Part shown: in pieces, positions 53,494 to 64,000 of the stretch | Numbering within the stretch: the stretch's first letter is position 1 | How the letters are laid out: each line of letters begins with the position of its first letter | Source of the DNA: Culex pipiens pallens | Taxonomy: Eukaryota; Arthropoda; Insecta; Diptera; Culicidae | DNA length: 64,000 nt | Reading direction: 5' to 3' | NCBI RefSeq assembly: GCF_016801865.2 | Contig: NC_068939.1 | Location: forward strand, 124,350,187 to 124,414,186 | Made by a program: the position numbers and the translations under genes | Notes under the pieces: model-generated | Seen by the model: only the letters and a program-made list of their open reading frames with translations | What the model was told of the DNA's origin: nothing | Database searches by the model: none

Positions 53494-53609
53494 GTAAGAA
53501 CCTTCCTTGGGCTTATACGAACCCAACGCAGCAAAGTGCGCTCCGGTCCGACTTTCCGTTATCAACTGATGCGCGTTCGAACAAAACCGTCGAATTTTTT
53601 ATATATATA
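53494..53609 (+). repeat. dispersed retroposon 3'-end-like repeat, copy 2
   Basis: Matches 42,658-42,777 from GTAAGAACCTTCCTTG to CGAACAAAACCGTCGAA plus a TATATATATAT tract. It begins exactly at the terminus of the hAT-like element, so the hAT insertion may have truncated it. Confidence 0.6.
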
Positions 53610-54381
53610 TTAGGGTGGGTACGTTTTTCAAAAAGTTCTCGGATCAAGTTTTAGTATGGTTCCCCTTGTAGGGCATGCCCATAGGGTTGCTGCCTGACGT
53701 ATGGCGTCGCGGTGTTCATCAAGCTTTCATAGCATGCTAAGGAAATTTTGATGCTTTTTGAGGGAAAACCGTTGATTCCGGAGACATCGGATTGTTTGCC
53801 GATGCGCCAGGTCTAGGGATATATGCTCTCTTCGGGAAAAGTGTTCTCCAGACCATTCCCCATAAGCCTGACCATACCAGAAGTTGGCGCGTGATTTTCT
53901 CAGACCTGTAGGAGCGTTTGAACAAAAAGTTCCAATTTCCCATAGTAATTCCTAGGTAAACTTTAACCCTGATGCGCGCAGCCAGTTTACAACCAAATGA
54001 GCTGATATTTGGCATGAAAGTCCCTATGGGCATGCTAATTTACTCAAAATTCTCAAAAATGTTGAGCTATGAATTTGACGGGCATTTGGAAAACCTATTA
54101 AAGTAACCCCGGGCTATCAAAGTCACCCCAGTTTACGGCACCTGAAATTCCTCGATATGACCTCAGAATGGGACAGGCTACTGCACAATATTTGAATATT
54201 CTACAATCTACAAGTCAAAGAAAGAATAGCAAACTAAAAGAGCATACAAACAAAAAAAGAAAATTGATTGTAGTAGCAGTGCAAAAGACACACATTAATG
54301 ATATTAATTAGGTCATAAACATAAACAAATCTCCCGCCGCTCTTCAATCACATTTTAAATAAGATATAATGATCCGATTTG
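53610..54381. other. probable repeat-derived DNA, no gene
   Basis: GGCATGCCCATAGGG near 53,673 and its complement CCCTATGGGCATGC near 54,022 form the ends of an approximately 360-bp inverted-repeat segment, probably a decayed TIR element. Confidence 0.4.
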
Positions 54382-55322
54382 ATTGGTGCGCTGGAAGTGG
54401 GGACGCGAAGTCGTGATTATTCAGGTTATTTTTTTTGTGTGCTTTTGTGTCGCTGTTCGTATGGGGTGAGTAATTGTTGTAATTGAATAATAGCATCATT
54501 GGTGCGCTGGAAGTGGGGACGCGAAGTCGTGATTATTCAGGTTATTTTTTTTGTGTGCTTTTGTACCGCTATTCGTATGGGGTGAGTGCATAATTTGTAA
54601 AGGTGGTGTAAAACATATTCGGAGTGAGAAGTGTTTTTTTTGTGTGCCTGTGGTCGTGAATTATGTGTGTCTTAATTTATTGTTTTGTGATTTTCAAGCC
54701 CTTTCTATATTATCGTTGATCGGAAGGCACGGCGTCGGATGGATTCTGTTTAAATTTTTCGAAGTTTTTTTATTTTGTGGTGAAAAAGCCATTTCTATAT
54801 AATGATCGAAAGACGCACTGACAATTTGGATCGTTGATAACTGTGTGTGAGTGATTTTGTGTGCTAACCAGAAAGACCTTCCCATAGCACCGTTGCTCGG
54901 AAGGCTCGCCGACGGGTCTGTTATGAAAGTCCTCCCCATAGCGCCGTAACTCGGGAGGCATCGAAAAGCCAATACCTTATCCTACTAACCCAAAAAAATA
55001 TTAATCACGTGATGCTTGAAGGAGATGCTGTGGATTCAACGGTCTCAAGCGGTATCAACAAGTATATAGCGAAAAACTATGTGCTTGATGAGTCTGCAAC
55101 TTTAACTATCGGACTAACATTCCTCCCTTTCGTTGAACTGCAGGCTTCTTGGGAGGGCGCCGGTATTGACTAATAAAGTAGGGATCTTCAGAGGTTAAAC
55201 AGTGAACGGATGGTTGGCTCCCACTGATCGTTTTTGATTCATTGTTTAACTTCTGCTGATCTGTCAATAACGGAGTAGCAGCTCATTGGCAGTCAACAAT
55301 GCTCATGCTCATGCTCATGCTC
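54382..55322 (+). mobile_element. non-autonomous I-like retroposon with tandem 5' monomers, second copy
   Basis: The 16-bp ATAATGATCCGATTTG flanks the element at 54,366-54,381 and 55,323-55,338. Two 5' monomers start GGTGCGCTGGAAGTGGGGAC at 54,385 and 54,501 (116-bp period). The 3' part shares GGCGCCGGTATTGA and CAATAACGGAGTAGCA with the copy at 16,956 and ends in (GCTCAT)n. No coding capacity. It is a distinct subfamily, because the monomer sequence differs from the other copy. Confidence 0.85.
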
Positions 55323-55338
55323 ATAATGATCCGATTTG

Positions 55339-56138
55339 TTTGTTTAGCTTGCAACCCTCCCGCGGTGCATCCCTTTCGCCCCTTATTCCATAAAATATTC
55401 ATTCAAGCTTCCGTAAAAGCGGTAAATGTCGATTATTCATTGCTGACCAACGCGCCACATAATGCAATCACTGGAGGAGAAATTCGAAAAAATAATGACA
55501 TGCATCACCTCGCCGTCATATCTGGCCGAAACCTGAAATTGATATGTTCAGCCACATTAATTCGAGCCTGGCAGGGAGTTCAACCAGAGAACAAGGAAGA
55601 GACCTTTCAAAGGCCAACACTGATAACGCGCATTATTGGTGTTATCAAGCGTTGTTAAAAAATTGGGAAACATTGTTTCCCTCTGAATACTGAATCACAC
55701 ACCTGATGGGGAATCAGCTTTTGTGCGTTATCGTGTTTCGGATGGACACAAAGAGTTTATTATGTCTGGCCTCTCTCTCGTGACATTTTGACCAGCCCTG
55801 CACAGATAGCTCATTAATTATTTTTTAACCGACAGCCTAGGGCAGATTAAAGTTTATGGGACCAAGTGAAGTGAGCAACCTCTGGGTAATTAACAATAAT
55901 TGCACCTATCAAGGCGGCTCTAGAGCCTACAATTTGCCCACAATTACTTTGTTTCATATTGTGCAGAATTGTAACGGAAGAGAGGAGAAACCTATTATAG
56001 GTTATGTAAAAGCACTTTAATCAAGGGTGACTGGTTTGCGTAATTGAATTATACCTTCCGTTTAAGGTTAATTGTAATAAGGATCCTCTTATCTCTAGCA
56101 GGTTTAGGTTTAGATCCAATAAGACCTGAATTGGTTTA
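55339..56138. other. intergenic DNA, no gene seen
   Basis: Balanced composition; the 119-codon frame beginning in the retroposon tail runs into it without gene-like features. Confidence 0.45.
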
Positions 56139-56142
56139 TATT

Positions 56143-58073
56143 GAGCAATTCTCTACGAAATCGGTCTTTTTTCTTCAATTTTAATTTTTGTATTTTTTAA
56201 TCCGACTGAAACTTTTTTGGTGCCTTCGGTATGCCCAAAGAAGCCATTTTGCATCATTAGTTTGTCCATATAATTTTCCATACAAATTTGGCAGCTGTCC
56301 ATACAAAAATGATGTATGAAAATTCAAAAATCTGTATCTTTTGAAGGAATTTTTTGATCGATTTGGTGTCTTCGGCAAAGTTGTAGGTATGGATACGGAC
56401 TACACTGGAAAAAAATAATACACGGTAAAACAAATTTGGTGATTTTTTTATTTAACTTTTTATCACTAAAACTTGATTTACAAAAAAACACTATTTTTAA
56501 TTTTTTTTATTTTTTGATATGTTTTAGAGGACATAAAATGCCAACTTTTCAGAAATTTCCAGGTTGTGCAAAAAATCATTGACCGAGTTATGAATTTTTT
56601 AATCAATACTGATTTTTTCAAAAAATCGAAATTTTGGTCGTAAAATTTTTCAACTTCATTTTTCGATGTAAAATCAAATTTGCAATCAAAAAGTACTTTA
56701 GTGAAATTTTGATAAAGTGCACCGTTTTCAAGTTATAGCCATATTTAAGTGACTTTTTTGAAAATAGTCGCAGTTTTTTATTTTTTAAAATTAGTGCACA
56801 TGTTTGCCCAGTTTTGAAAAAAATATTTTTGAAAAGCTGAGAAAATTCTCTATATTTTGCTTATTCGGACTTTGTTGATACGACCTTTAGTTGCTGAGAT
56901 ATTGCAATGCAAAGGTTTAAAAACAGGAAAATTGATGTTTTCTAAGTTTCACCCAAACAACCCACCATTTTCTATCGTCAATATCTCAGCAACTAATGGT
57001 CCGATTTTCAATGTTAATATATGAAACAATTGTGAAATTTTCCGATCTTTTCGAAAAAAATATTTTCAAAATTTTCAAATCAAGACTAACATTTTAAAAG
57101 GGCGTAATATTGAATGTTTGGCCTTTTTGAAATGTTAGTCTTGATTTGAAAATTTTGAAAATATTTTTTTCGAAAAGATCGGAAAATTTCACAAATGTTT
57201 CATATATTAACATTGAAAATCGGACCATTAGTTGCTGAGATATTGACGATAGAAAATGGTGGGTTGTTTGGGTGAGACTTAGAAATCATCAATTTTCCTG
57301 TTTTTAAACCTTTGCATTGCAATATCTCAGCAACTAAAGGTCGTATCAACAAAGTCCGAATAAGCAAAATATAGAGAATTTTCTCAGCTTTTCAAAAATT
57401 TTTTTTTCAAAACTGGGCAAACATGTGCACTAATTTTAAAAAATGAAAAACTGCGACTATTTTCAAAAAAGTCACTTAAATATGGCTATAACTTGAAAAC
57501 GGTGCACTTTATCAAAATTTCACTAAAGTACTTTTTGATTGCAAATTTAATTTTACATCGAAAAATGAAGTTGAAAAATTTTTACGACCAAAATTTCGAT
57601 TTTTTGAAAAAATCAGTATTGATTAAAAAATTCATAACTCGGTCAATGATTTTTTGCACAACCTGGAAATTTCTGAAAAGTTGGCATTTTATGTCCTCTA
57701 AAACATATCAAAAAATAAAAAAAATTAAAAATAGTGTTTTTTTGTAAATCAAGTTTTAGTGACAAAAAGTTAAATAAAAAAATCACCAAATTTTTTTTAC
57801 CGTGTATTATTTTTTTCTAGTGTAGTCCGTATCCATACCTACAACTTTGCCGAAGACACCAAATCGATCAAAAAATTCCTTCAAAAGATACAGATTTTTG
57901 AATTTTCATACATCATTTTTGTATGGACAGCTGCCAAATTTGTATGGAAAATTATATGGACAAACTAATGATGCAAAATGGCTTCTTTGGGCATACCGAA
58001 GGCACCAAAAAAGTTTCAGTCGGATTAAAAAATACAAAAAAAATCGAATGACCGAAATCCTAGAGAACTGCTC
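56143..58073. mobile_element. large foldback element, intact copy 2
   Basis: 1,931 bp from GAGCAATTCTCT to AGAGAACTGCTC, with TATT immediately outside both ends (4-bp duplication). The two arms are inverted near-identical copies of about 0.95 kb meeting near 57,105. Order of landmarks in each arm: GCCTTCGGTATGCCCAAAGA, TTTGGCAGCTGTCCATACA, GGTGTCTTCGGCAAAGTTGT, CACCGTTTTCAAGTTATAGC, CAATATCTCAGCAACTAA. There is no transposase frame, so it is non-autonomous. Confidence 0.92.
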
Positions 58074-58093
58074 TATTTAGGTTCCATTCCAAA

Positions 58094-58429
58094 TTACAAA
58101 CTTTTAAGTGCTCTAAACTCTGCTCTTCTTATTAGGACTGTAGTGCCAATTCGTCCCAGATGATGGTAATCACAAGTTAATTTCACATTATTTATTGAAT
58201 CACACAAAATGATCCTAACCTTTAAACCAACTTCCAACTCATCAACATCGCCGTCAGTATCTACAAACTGCAAGTTGCCCCAACTTTGCCACGCTTCTTC
58301 ACGAGAGGAAAAACAATGTGGTGCAGACGGATGTGGTTCGTTGTCTGTCGGATATTCATTGCGCGGAAAAACGGAAAACTTTTCCCTCCAGGAATAAAAA
58401 AAGAGAAACAAAAATACCTGGACAAACAC
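58094..58429 (-). CDS. hypothetical 111-codon frame, possible exon or pseudogene
   Basis: The minus-strand frame contains KFSVFPRNEYPTDNEPHPSA, SSREEAWQSWGNLQFVDTDG and a long polar C-terminus. It has more protein-like composition than neighbouring frames. I do not recognise it. A pyrimidine tract ending in AG precedes the protein-like part, so it could be a terminal exon. No partner exon is evident. Confidence 0.25.
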   Translation of the reverse strand: MFVQVFLFLFFYSWREKFSVFPRNEYPTDNEPHPSAPHCFSSREEAWQSWGNLQFVDTDGDVDELEVGLKVRIILCDSINNVKLTCDYHHLGRIGTTVLIRRAEFRALKSL

Positions 58430-58820
58430 CGAAGAACAAAAACAACGGCTTTGGTAATGAGTGATAAAAAGTAAAAACGTGGATTTGTTATTTTATTTTC
58501 TGACTGTTCAAGAATATTTTTTTAAATTTTAGCACGATAACTAATCTAAAAATAAAGCAATTAACCCCACTCTTCTTATCAGATGTCAACCGGAACGTAA
58601 CTCGAAACCATAATGCAGTTTTGCTGTGACCAGAAAAGGAAGAATATCAGGTGGGAAGAAAGTGTAAAACGTGGAAAAATGTTTTTCCATTTTTGAAGTC
58701 TGTCGTGGTTTTTCCCATTTCATCCTGATGGTCCACTCTTGAGAAACACTAATGATTGCCGGTACGATATTGGTAAGTGCACCGATTTTGAACATATAAG
58801 AATTAAAAATAATATCTTTG

Positions 58821-59118
58821 TCAACTAGAGTCCAAATCAGGAACAGTTACTCTGATTAAGGGAGAGGCAAGCAAAATACCACAAGAAATATCGAACATTG
58901 GCAAATGTCTGATGTCCCTGGAAAGTTTCTGCAATACTTTCTGGCCGCTGCTGACTGACGCTGGCACAGCAAATGTAAGACGAGAGAGAAGAGTCCAGAC
59001 AATATTGAATGTTGGAATATATTGATCGAAGGGATTCAATTCGAGCCAGCCGTTGCAATCTCAGTAATTGATTTTGAAATTTTACGCTGGACCAATTTAA
59101 TTGGCAATACTTTAGCAC
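58821..59118 (-). pseudogene. degenerate hAT transposase C-terminal domain
   Basis: The minus-strand frame ending at 58,821 includes FNIVWTLLSRLTFAVPASVS, SSGQKVLQKLSRDIRHL and ISCGILLASP. This follows the spacing of the hAT C-terminal dimerisation region as found in ZMYM1-like proteins (a leucine-rich helix, the VP-SVASGERSFSKLKLIK-type core, then a GLA-type helix), with the core residues eroded. The overlapping second frame (58,837-59,118) suggests frameshift decay. The assignment is by remembered family pattern. Confidence 0.4.
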
Positions 59119-59824
59119 TCACTGTCCCAATATTTTTTTCAGTTTTGCATTCCGCTACAAATTTTAAAATTAAGAGAGATGCTGCAAAATAACGAGATTA
59201 ATTGTAGTTCAAATCATCGTCACCATTTTTTGTCGACGATGCTGTAGATATCAGATAAAATATTTTGAAATGAATAAAAAACGGTAAAATAATTTGTTAG
59301 CACAGATCGAGCGGTGAAACGAATGCTTGAGCAGACTATTCATCAATACTAAAGACACAACAAAAGTTAACCCTCAATAGACAACTACGTTAATGAATGC
59401 TCGTAATATCTCGAATGTAATTTTTGGCCAGTTCGTTTTTTTTTTCTGACCAAAAGTATCGCGTTTATGGCGCGACCCCTCCAAAATTGAAACCGCTGAA
59501 ACTTTTTTTGTTGCGAATGAATTTGGCTGAAATCTGTTGTAATGTTAAGAAACTATCTCAAGATTAAGTGCTCAAAATATGAAGTTGGTCCGATCAATAT
59601 TTTTGGAGATATCGTCAAAATAGTGAGTGTCGGTCAAATTTTTATGAAAATGTCAATAACATTGAAACGATAATAGATAGCTAAGTTTTTTAAAAAGCAT
59701 TTGAAAGTAGACATTTCGAAATACTTATAATAATAGTTTCACGAGGACAACAATTTGTATTTGGAGTTTGGATTCCTATGTCATATACTTTTGACCAGTC
59801 AAAAATCAAACCATCCACTTTAAC

Positions 59825-60198
59825 GACCCCGGGTCTTTTGTGGTATCTATTGCAAGTTACTGCTCGAACCTAGGAGTCCGAAGGCATGAATGGGGAGAGC
59901 ACCCAAACCCCTTTCTACTCCAAGGAACCTTCCACCCCAGTGTTTGGACTGACGGCCTTTGGATTGCGAGTCCAACCGCCGCCAGCGATTCCACCGGAGT
60001 AGGCTTGGTTTGGTGTGTTGTTTGTACTTATGGCATGGAGACGACTCCTACACCTGGAATGACTTAACGGCCTAACAACCAAGGCCGGGGCCGACATTTT
60101 ACTTCCTCATCCGATGGAAGGTTGGAGCAGATGGGAATCGAACCCAGAATCATCCGCTTACAAAGCAGACAGCGTAACCATTCGACCACGCACTGCCA
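59825..60198 (-). mobile_element. tRNA-derived SINE
   Basis: On the minus strand the head at 60,198-60,120 has the A-box TGGTCGAATGG and B-box GGTTCGATTCC at tRNA spacing, with CTTTGTAAG in the anticodon-loop position. A body of about 290 bp follows, ending GGGGTCGTTAAAGTGG. The acceptor arms do not pair, excluding a functional tRNA gene. The head resembles the one at 52,225-52,295. Confidence 0.75.
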
Positions 60199-60734
60199 CG
60201 AACCAGTACTGTATGTGAATATTTCTTTAAGTTTAGTTGCAAAATGATGGTTTTTACAGCACCAGTCGACATTTTTTTTATGCAATTCCGAAAAAAACTT
60301 TTAAATAGAATTTTTCAGTGATGTCCATGTGTATGGTCATATTTAAAACCAAAACAATTTCGACCAGTATTACTTTTCGTTAAAAAGATAAACTTATAAC
60401 GAACTTTTGCAAATCCATTGTGAAACTTTCTAATTGTCATGCCATTCTCGAATGACGAAACTGCCGTTTTGCAATTCCGTCGTGAAACCATTGACGAACG
60501 AACCTGGGTGCTGAAAAGACAGAATGCGTAACGTGATTTTCGAATGCTCCCAACTGCTCCTCACTACTACAAGTGCACTACTACTGTAAACATAAACAAA
60601 GTAGAAGGCTTTGTTCAAGCTCAAGCGTGACATATTTTTTGCTGCTGAAGTGACTGGTATTGAAACATTTTGAATCTGTTGATGTTAAAGTTTTCGCTGA
60701 AAAATTAAGTGCCACGCGCATTTTTTGTTCGTAG

Positions 60735-61001
60735 ACTAAACGATGGGCGGCCAAAATATGCTTTTTTTATTTTCCACGTGACGATAAATTGCGTCAGAAG
60801 TGGGTGGAATTTTGTGAACCAGAAGAACAACCGAATGGAAGTTCCGAGATTATGTATCTTTGTATTTTAAGATTTTTTGACTTCGAATGCCTCAAAAGCT
60901 GGAGTAATTTTTTTAATCCTGACAAAATAAATTATAGATCGATTACAATACTTGCCATGTCTTGGTATCATTTTGCAAACAGTAAATTGGTTCCGCTTTG
61001 A
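60735..61001 (+). pseudogene. degenerate THAP-type zinc-finger fragment
   Basis: After a plausible acceptor (TTTTTTGTTCGTAG) the frame reads FFYFPRDDKLRQKWVEFC and then LCILRFFDFECLK. The FxFPxDxxLRxKWxxFC core and the trailing C-x2-[H]-F-x4-C/F pattern are those of a THAP domain (DNA-binding C2CH finger found in P-element transposases and THAP genes). The final histidine is replaced by arginine and the N-terminal cysteine pair is missing, so it is probably non-functional. Confidence 0.45.
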
Positions 61002-61106
61002 CAGTTCTAAATTGAGGCCGTTTTGCGGACAACTATTCTGCACCCAGGAACGAACGTGCTACGTGCCACGGTGAAACTTCCTACTTTTCCTGGCATTCTC
61101 AAACTT

Positions 61107-62420
61107 CAAAACATTATAGTGTTTTGGAATTAGCATGATGTCAGCTATCCATTCCAATTATAACTACATGAAAATTCTCACAAAAATACGTATTTTTTCT
61201 GTTCTAGAAAACATTATGTCGAAAGTTTTGTTTTTTTTTTCATACATTTCTTATAGGTTAAAGTCGCGTTAATAAAATAAACAACAACATACATTTCTAG
61301 AGTTATAACAAACATTTTTTTAAATACTAAAAAAAATCACCAAACTACGTATTTTAGAAAAAAATACTAAAAATTTCAGTTTCAAATGATCGGATTTTTT
61401 TTCATACATTTCGATAGTTATAATATTTCGTGTATAATACGAAAAAAAATCACAAAACTACGCATTTTTTACAAAATACTCCAAATTTAAGTTTTTTACA
61501 ATATGGGTATCAATCGATCGGGATTTTTCATACATTTTGAAAATTATTACACACGTTTTTAAAAATACTCTAAAATTTCACAAAGCTACGTATTTAAAAA
61601 AAAAGATAAAGAATAATTAATTTTTTTAACAATATGAATATCAAGTTATCGGGAATATTTTCATACATTTCGGAAGTAATAACACATACATTTGAAATTA
61701 CTAAAAATTTCCACAAAACTACGTTTTTTGTAAAAAATACTCATAATTTCAATATTTTACAATATGCGTATCAAATCAAAACGTAGTATTAGGAAAATTT
61801 AGAGTATTTCATAAAAAATATTATAACTATCAAAATGTATGAAACATGTCCGATCATTTTATACCCATTTTGTATAAAATTTCAGTTTTTATTCGAAAGA
61901 CGTTTTATTTTGTAAAAAATAGTATTTCACGGAAAAATATTATAACTATCGAAATTTTTGAAAATAGCAGATCTTTAATTTTTTTCCCCATATTGTAAAA
62001 TACTGAAGTTTTGAGTATTTTTTCAAAGATACGTAGGTTTGTAAAAATTTTGAGTACTATCAAAAAAATTTTTATTGCTTTCGAATGTATGAAAAAATCC
62101 CGATCATTTGATACTAATATTGTAAAAAAGTAAATTCCGATAATACGTAGTTTGTGAAAATTTTGAGTATTTTCAACTATACCTTGTGTTATAAGTTATA
62201 ACTTATAACTTTCGAAATGTTTGAAAAAAATCCCGATAATTTGATGCCCATATAGCAAAAACAATAATTTTGAGATTATTATCGAGAAAAAATTGCACAA
62301 AAATACGTATTTTTTCTGTATGTTTAGCAGGAAAAATACGTATTTTTTAAAAAATTTCATGTAATTATAATTGCAATGGATAACTGACATCATTACGGTT
62401 CTAAAACACTATATATATTT
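61107..62420. mobile_element. foldback element with tandem-monomer arms
   Basis: The outer ends are inverted copies (TATAGTGTTTTGGAATTAGC at the left, complement of TATAGTGTTTTAGAACCGTA at the right). Each arm consists of about five imperfect monomers of 110-155 bp marked by CACAAAACTACGTATTTT, TGATCGGGATTTTTTCATAC and ATTTCGAAAGTTATAA-like blocks. The orientation flips near 61,780. This is the architecture of Drosophila FB elements. No coding capacity. Confidence 0.75.
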
Positions 62421-62720
62421 TTTTTGTATGATTTTTAATAGGATTATAGCTAATGTCTCCCATATAGTCAAAATCTCATAAGCTCTGTGCCTCAGTTATG
62501 CACGCCTCGTGTTTGCATCCCGCATATGCGGTGCTAAATCGAGGCATGACTGTATTTTTAAACATTTTTTGTAAGAAGAGCTGCCAAACTTGTATTGACG
62601 AACTTCACAGTGTTTTAGCAAAATCAAAAAAATATAAATAAAAAATATAATTTTAAGAAATCGGCTAAATTTGGGGAGAATTGCTCGTAGGATAAGTTTA
62701 AATTTTGTGATATTGTTATA

Positions 62721-62963
62721 GATTTGATAAAGATTTCAAAATTTAAATTTCATCAACTATCGACTAAGGAGTTACCAAATCAACACAAAATAGGAAACTC
62801 ATTTTTTACTCCCAAAGGGCATACTGTTCCAGTGAAAAAATATGCTTCCCTTTTTCAGAATGTACTCGGCACAATACAAAGTAAAAAAAAACAAGTAAAC
62901 GTCCCTGTGGATTTTCAGCAGGTTTTGGAGGAAATATCCCCTGATTTCAAAGCCCCGTATTGA
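62721..62963 (+). CDS. hypothetical 79-codon frame, possible exon
   Basis: A GTTATAG acceptor-like site precedes a frame ending KKQVNVPVDFQQVLEEISPD and a TGA. Composition is protein-like but no family is recognised. It may equally be a repeat-derived frame. Confidence 0.2.
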   Translation, partial: DLIKISKFKFHQLSTKELPNQHKIGNSFFTPKGHTVPVKKYASLFQNVLGTIQSKKKQVNVPVDFQQVLEEISPDFKAPY

Positions 62964-64000
62964 TTGTGGTCCCAGCGCACCTGTGCAAAAAATAAAAAGT
63001 TTTTTTTGCGATCCAAAATTTCCCCACGTGCATGGCTTCCCAACCGTTTATTTTCTGATATTTCGCGCTAACAATAGTGTTTTTCTGCATGTAGATTTTT
63101 CTATCTCTGTTCTGCACTGCCAGGGCAGGTCTGTTTCCCGCCATTTTTTTGCTAGCTTCAGGCACTGCATTTTTCGGTACCAGGAGAATAACTTTTCACT
63201 TCACGTGTTTTAATTGAAACCGTTCGAGGTGCGCTCCAGGGACAAAATATGTCAGGCTGGGCTTAAACGATTACCCATTTTGTTGGCATATTTATTGTGA
63301 ACAAGCTGGGAAGGAAAAAGTTGATATTTTTACTATTGTTGTTGAACCTAAACAAAGAGATTTGTTACAGTTTATGAGTTGAGTTATTTTGAGCACATTG
63401 TTTCAATTTCAAGTTGTTCCTTCTCCACATTAAAATTGAAGCATTTCAAATCTCAGCACCATCAACAGAGAAAGTCCTCAATCTACATGGAAAACTTTGA
63501 ATTTCCAGTAACTCCACGTTCTGCAACTTTCTAAGCTGCAAACTTTTCATCGTCTTTTAGCCTGCAACCCTTGCGTCTATTACCGGGCAGTTAGTTAGAG
63601 CACAGAGAGTCATCATTGTCCCAAGTTTGCACCACCCCAGAAACCAAACCAAACCGAAACTATACCGAGACCTAACTTTTCCCACTCCGAGTTGTGGATG
63701 TTCCACACGGTACGACAAACTGTTTCGGGCTGGTCGGCACATGATTATCCCCGGAAACGGCTTCAACTCAATTTAGCACGCCATCGGTGCCCCGACTCCG
63801 AGGACTTTGAATTTCAGGGCTGTCCGTACTGCCCGGTGCTTTGGTTGTAGAGTAGACGGATCGATTTTTGAACACTTATTTAAACTTTTTGATCTAAAAA
63901 TAAAAAAAAAATAAAAAAAGGTAATTTTAGAAGGTTAAATATTACCTCTTTTATGATGAAATTTTACCTCAATTTAGACTGCAAAAGCGACATTACACCA
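62964..64000. other. intergenic DNA, no gene seen
   Basis: Mixed composition. The last 80 bases contain AAGGTAATTTTAGAAGG and ATTTTACCTC motifs resembling fragments elsewhere in the window, perhaps the start of another repeat. Confidence 0.4.

Noticed and set aside
54551..54802. 83-codon cysteine-rich frame within the retroposon
   Set aside because: Begins in the 5' monomer region and has no counterpart in the sister element.
60120..60198. Possible functional tRNA gene with good A and B boxes
   Set aside because: Acceptor stems cannot pair and a SINE body follows the B-box, so it is a tRNA-derived retroposon.
1..64000. Horizontal transfer, viral integration or endosymbiont DNA
   Set aside because: No bacterial operon structure, phage genes or viral polymerase motifs were seen; coding composition and introns are consistent with the insect host throughout.

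Overview
The window is eukaryotic and very probably from a culicine mosquito, most likely Culex. The two conserved genes look like insect orthologues, introns have GT-AG boundaries, and the intergenic DNA is dominated by the short palindromic elements, tRNA-derived SINEs and Jockey/I-type non-LTR retrotransposons typical of these genomes. The species call is inference from protein and repeat character; no database was searched.

Layout. Positions 1-8,800 are AT-rich repeat DNA: a degenerate array, a 1.46-kb array of a perfect 8-bp satellite, and a cluster of small inverted-repeat elements. ALG2 (dolichol-linked mannosyltransferase) lies on the minus strand at 8,964-10,211. Diverging from it, a CCDC174 orthologue runs on the plus strand from 13,864 to 34,157 in four exons, with an 18.2-kb third intron. 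That intron holds a 9-bp satellite split by a 1.93-kb foldback element, which is itself split by a non-autonomous I-like retroposon. It also holds a compact three-exon antisense gene for a secreted cysteine-rich protein (20,089-20,574), a retroposed sequence with an 18-bp target duplication, and a gag-only poly(A) retrotransposon (26,013-27,610). The predicted protein of that last element starts with a WW domain. From 34,158 to 64,000 I find no convincing host gene, only layered mobile elements and unremarkable AT-rich DNA.

The most unusual material is in the mobile elements: (1) a WW domain fused to a Jockey-type gag in a half-LINE with no reverse transcriptase; (2) three structurally different large foldback families: one with near-identical 0.95-kb arms and 4-bp target duplications, one whose loop keeps a transposase-like coding remnant, and one whose arms are about five inverted tandem monomers each; (3) non-autonomous retroposons with tandem 5' monomers and exact target duplications; (4) palindromic elements carrying tRNA-like segments; (5) a TIR element that seems to have captured GC-rich exon fragments.

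ALG2 and CCDC174 are housekeeping genes with no functional link visible beyond their head-to-head arrangement over 3.65 kb. That interval was itself shaped by transposon insertions into two local tandem duplications, which preserve the empty sites.
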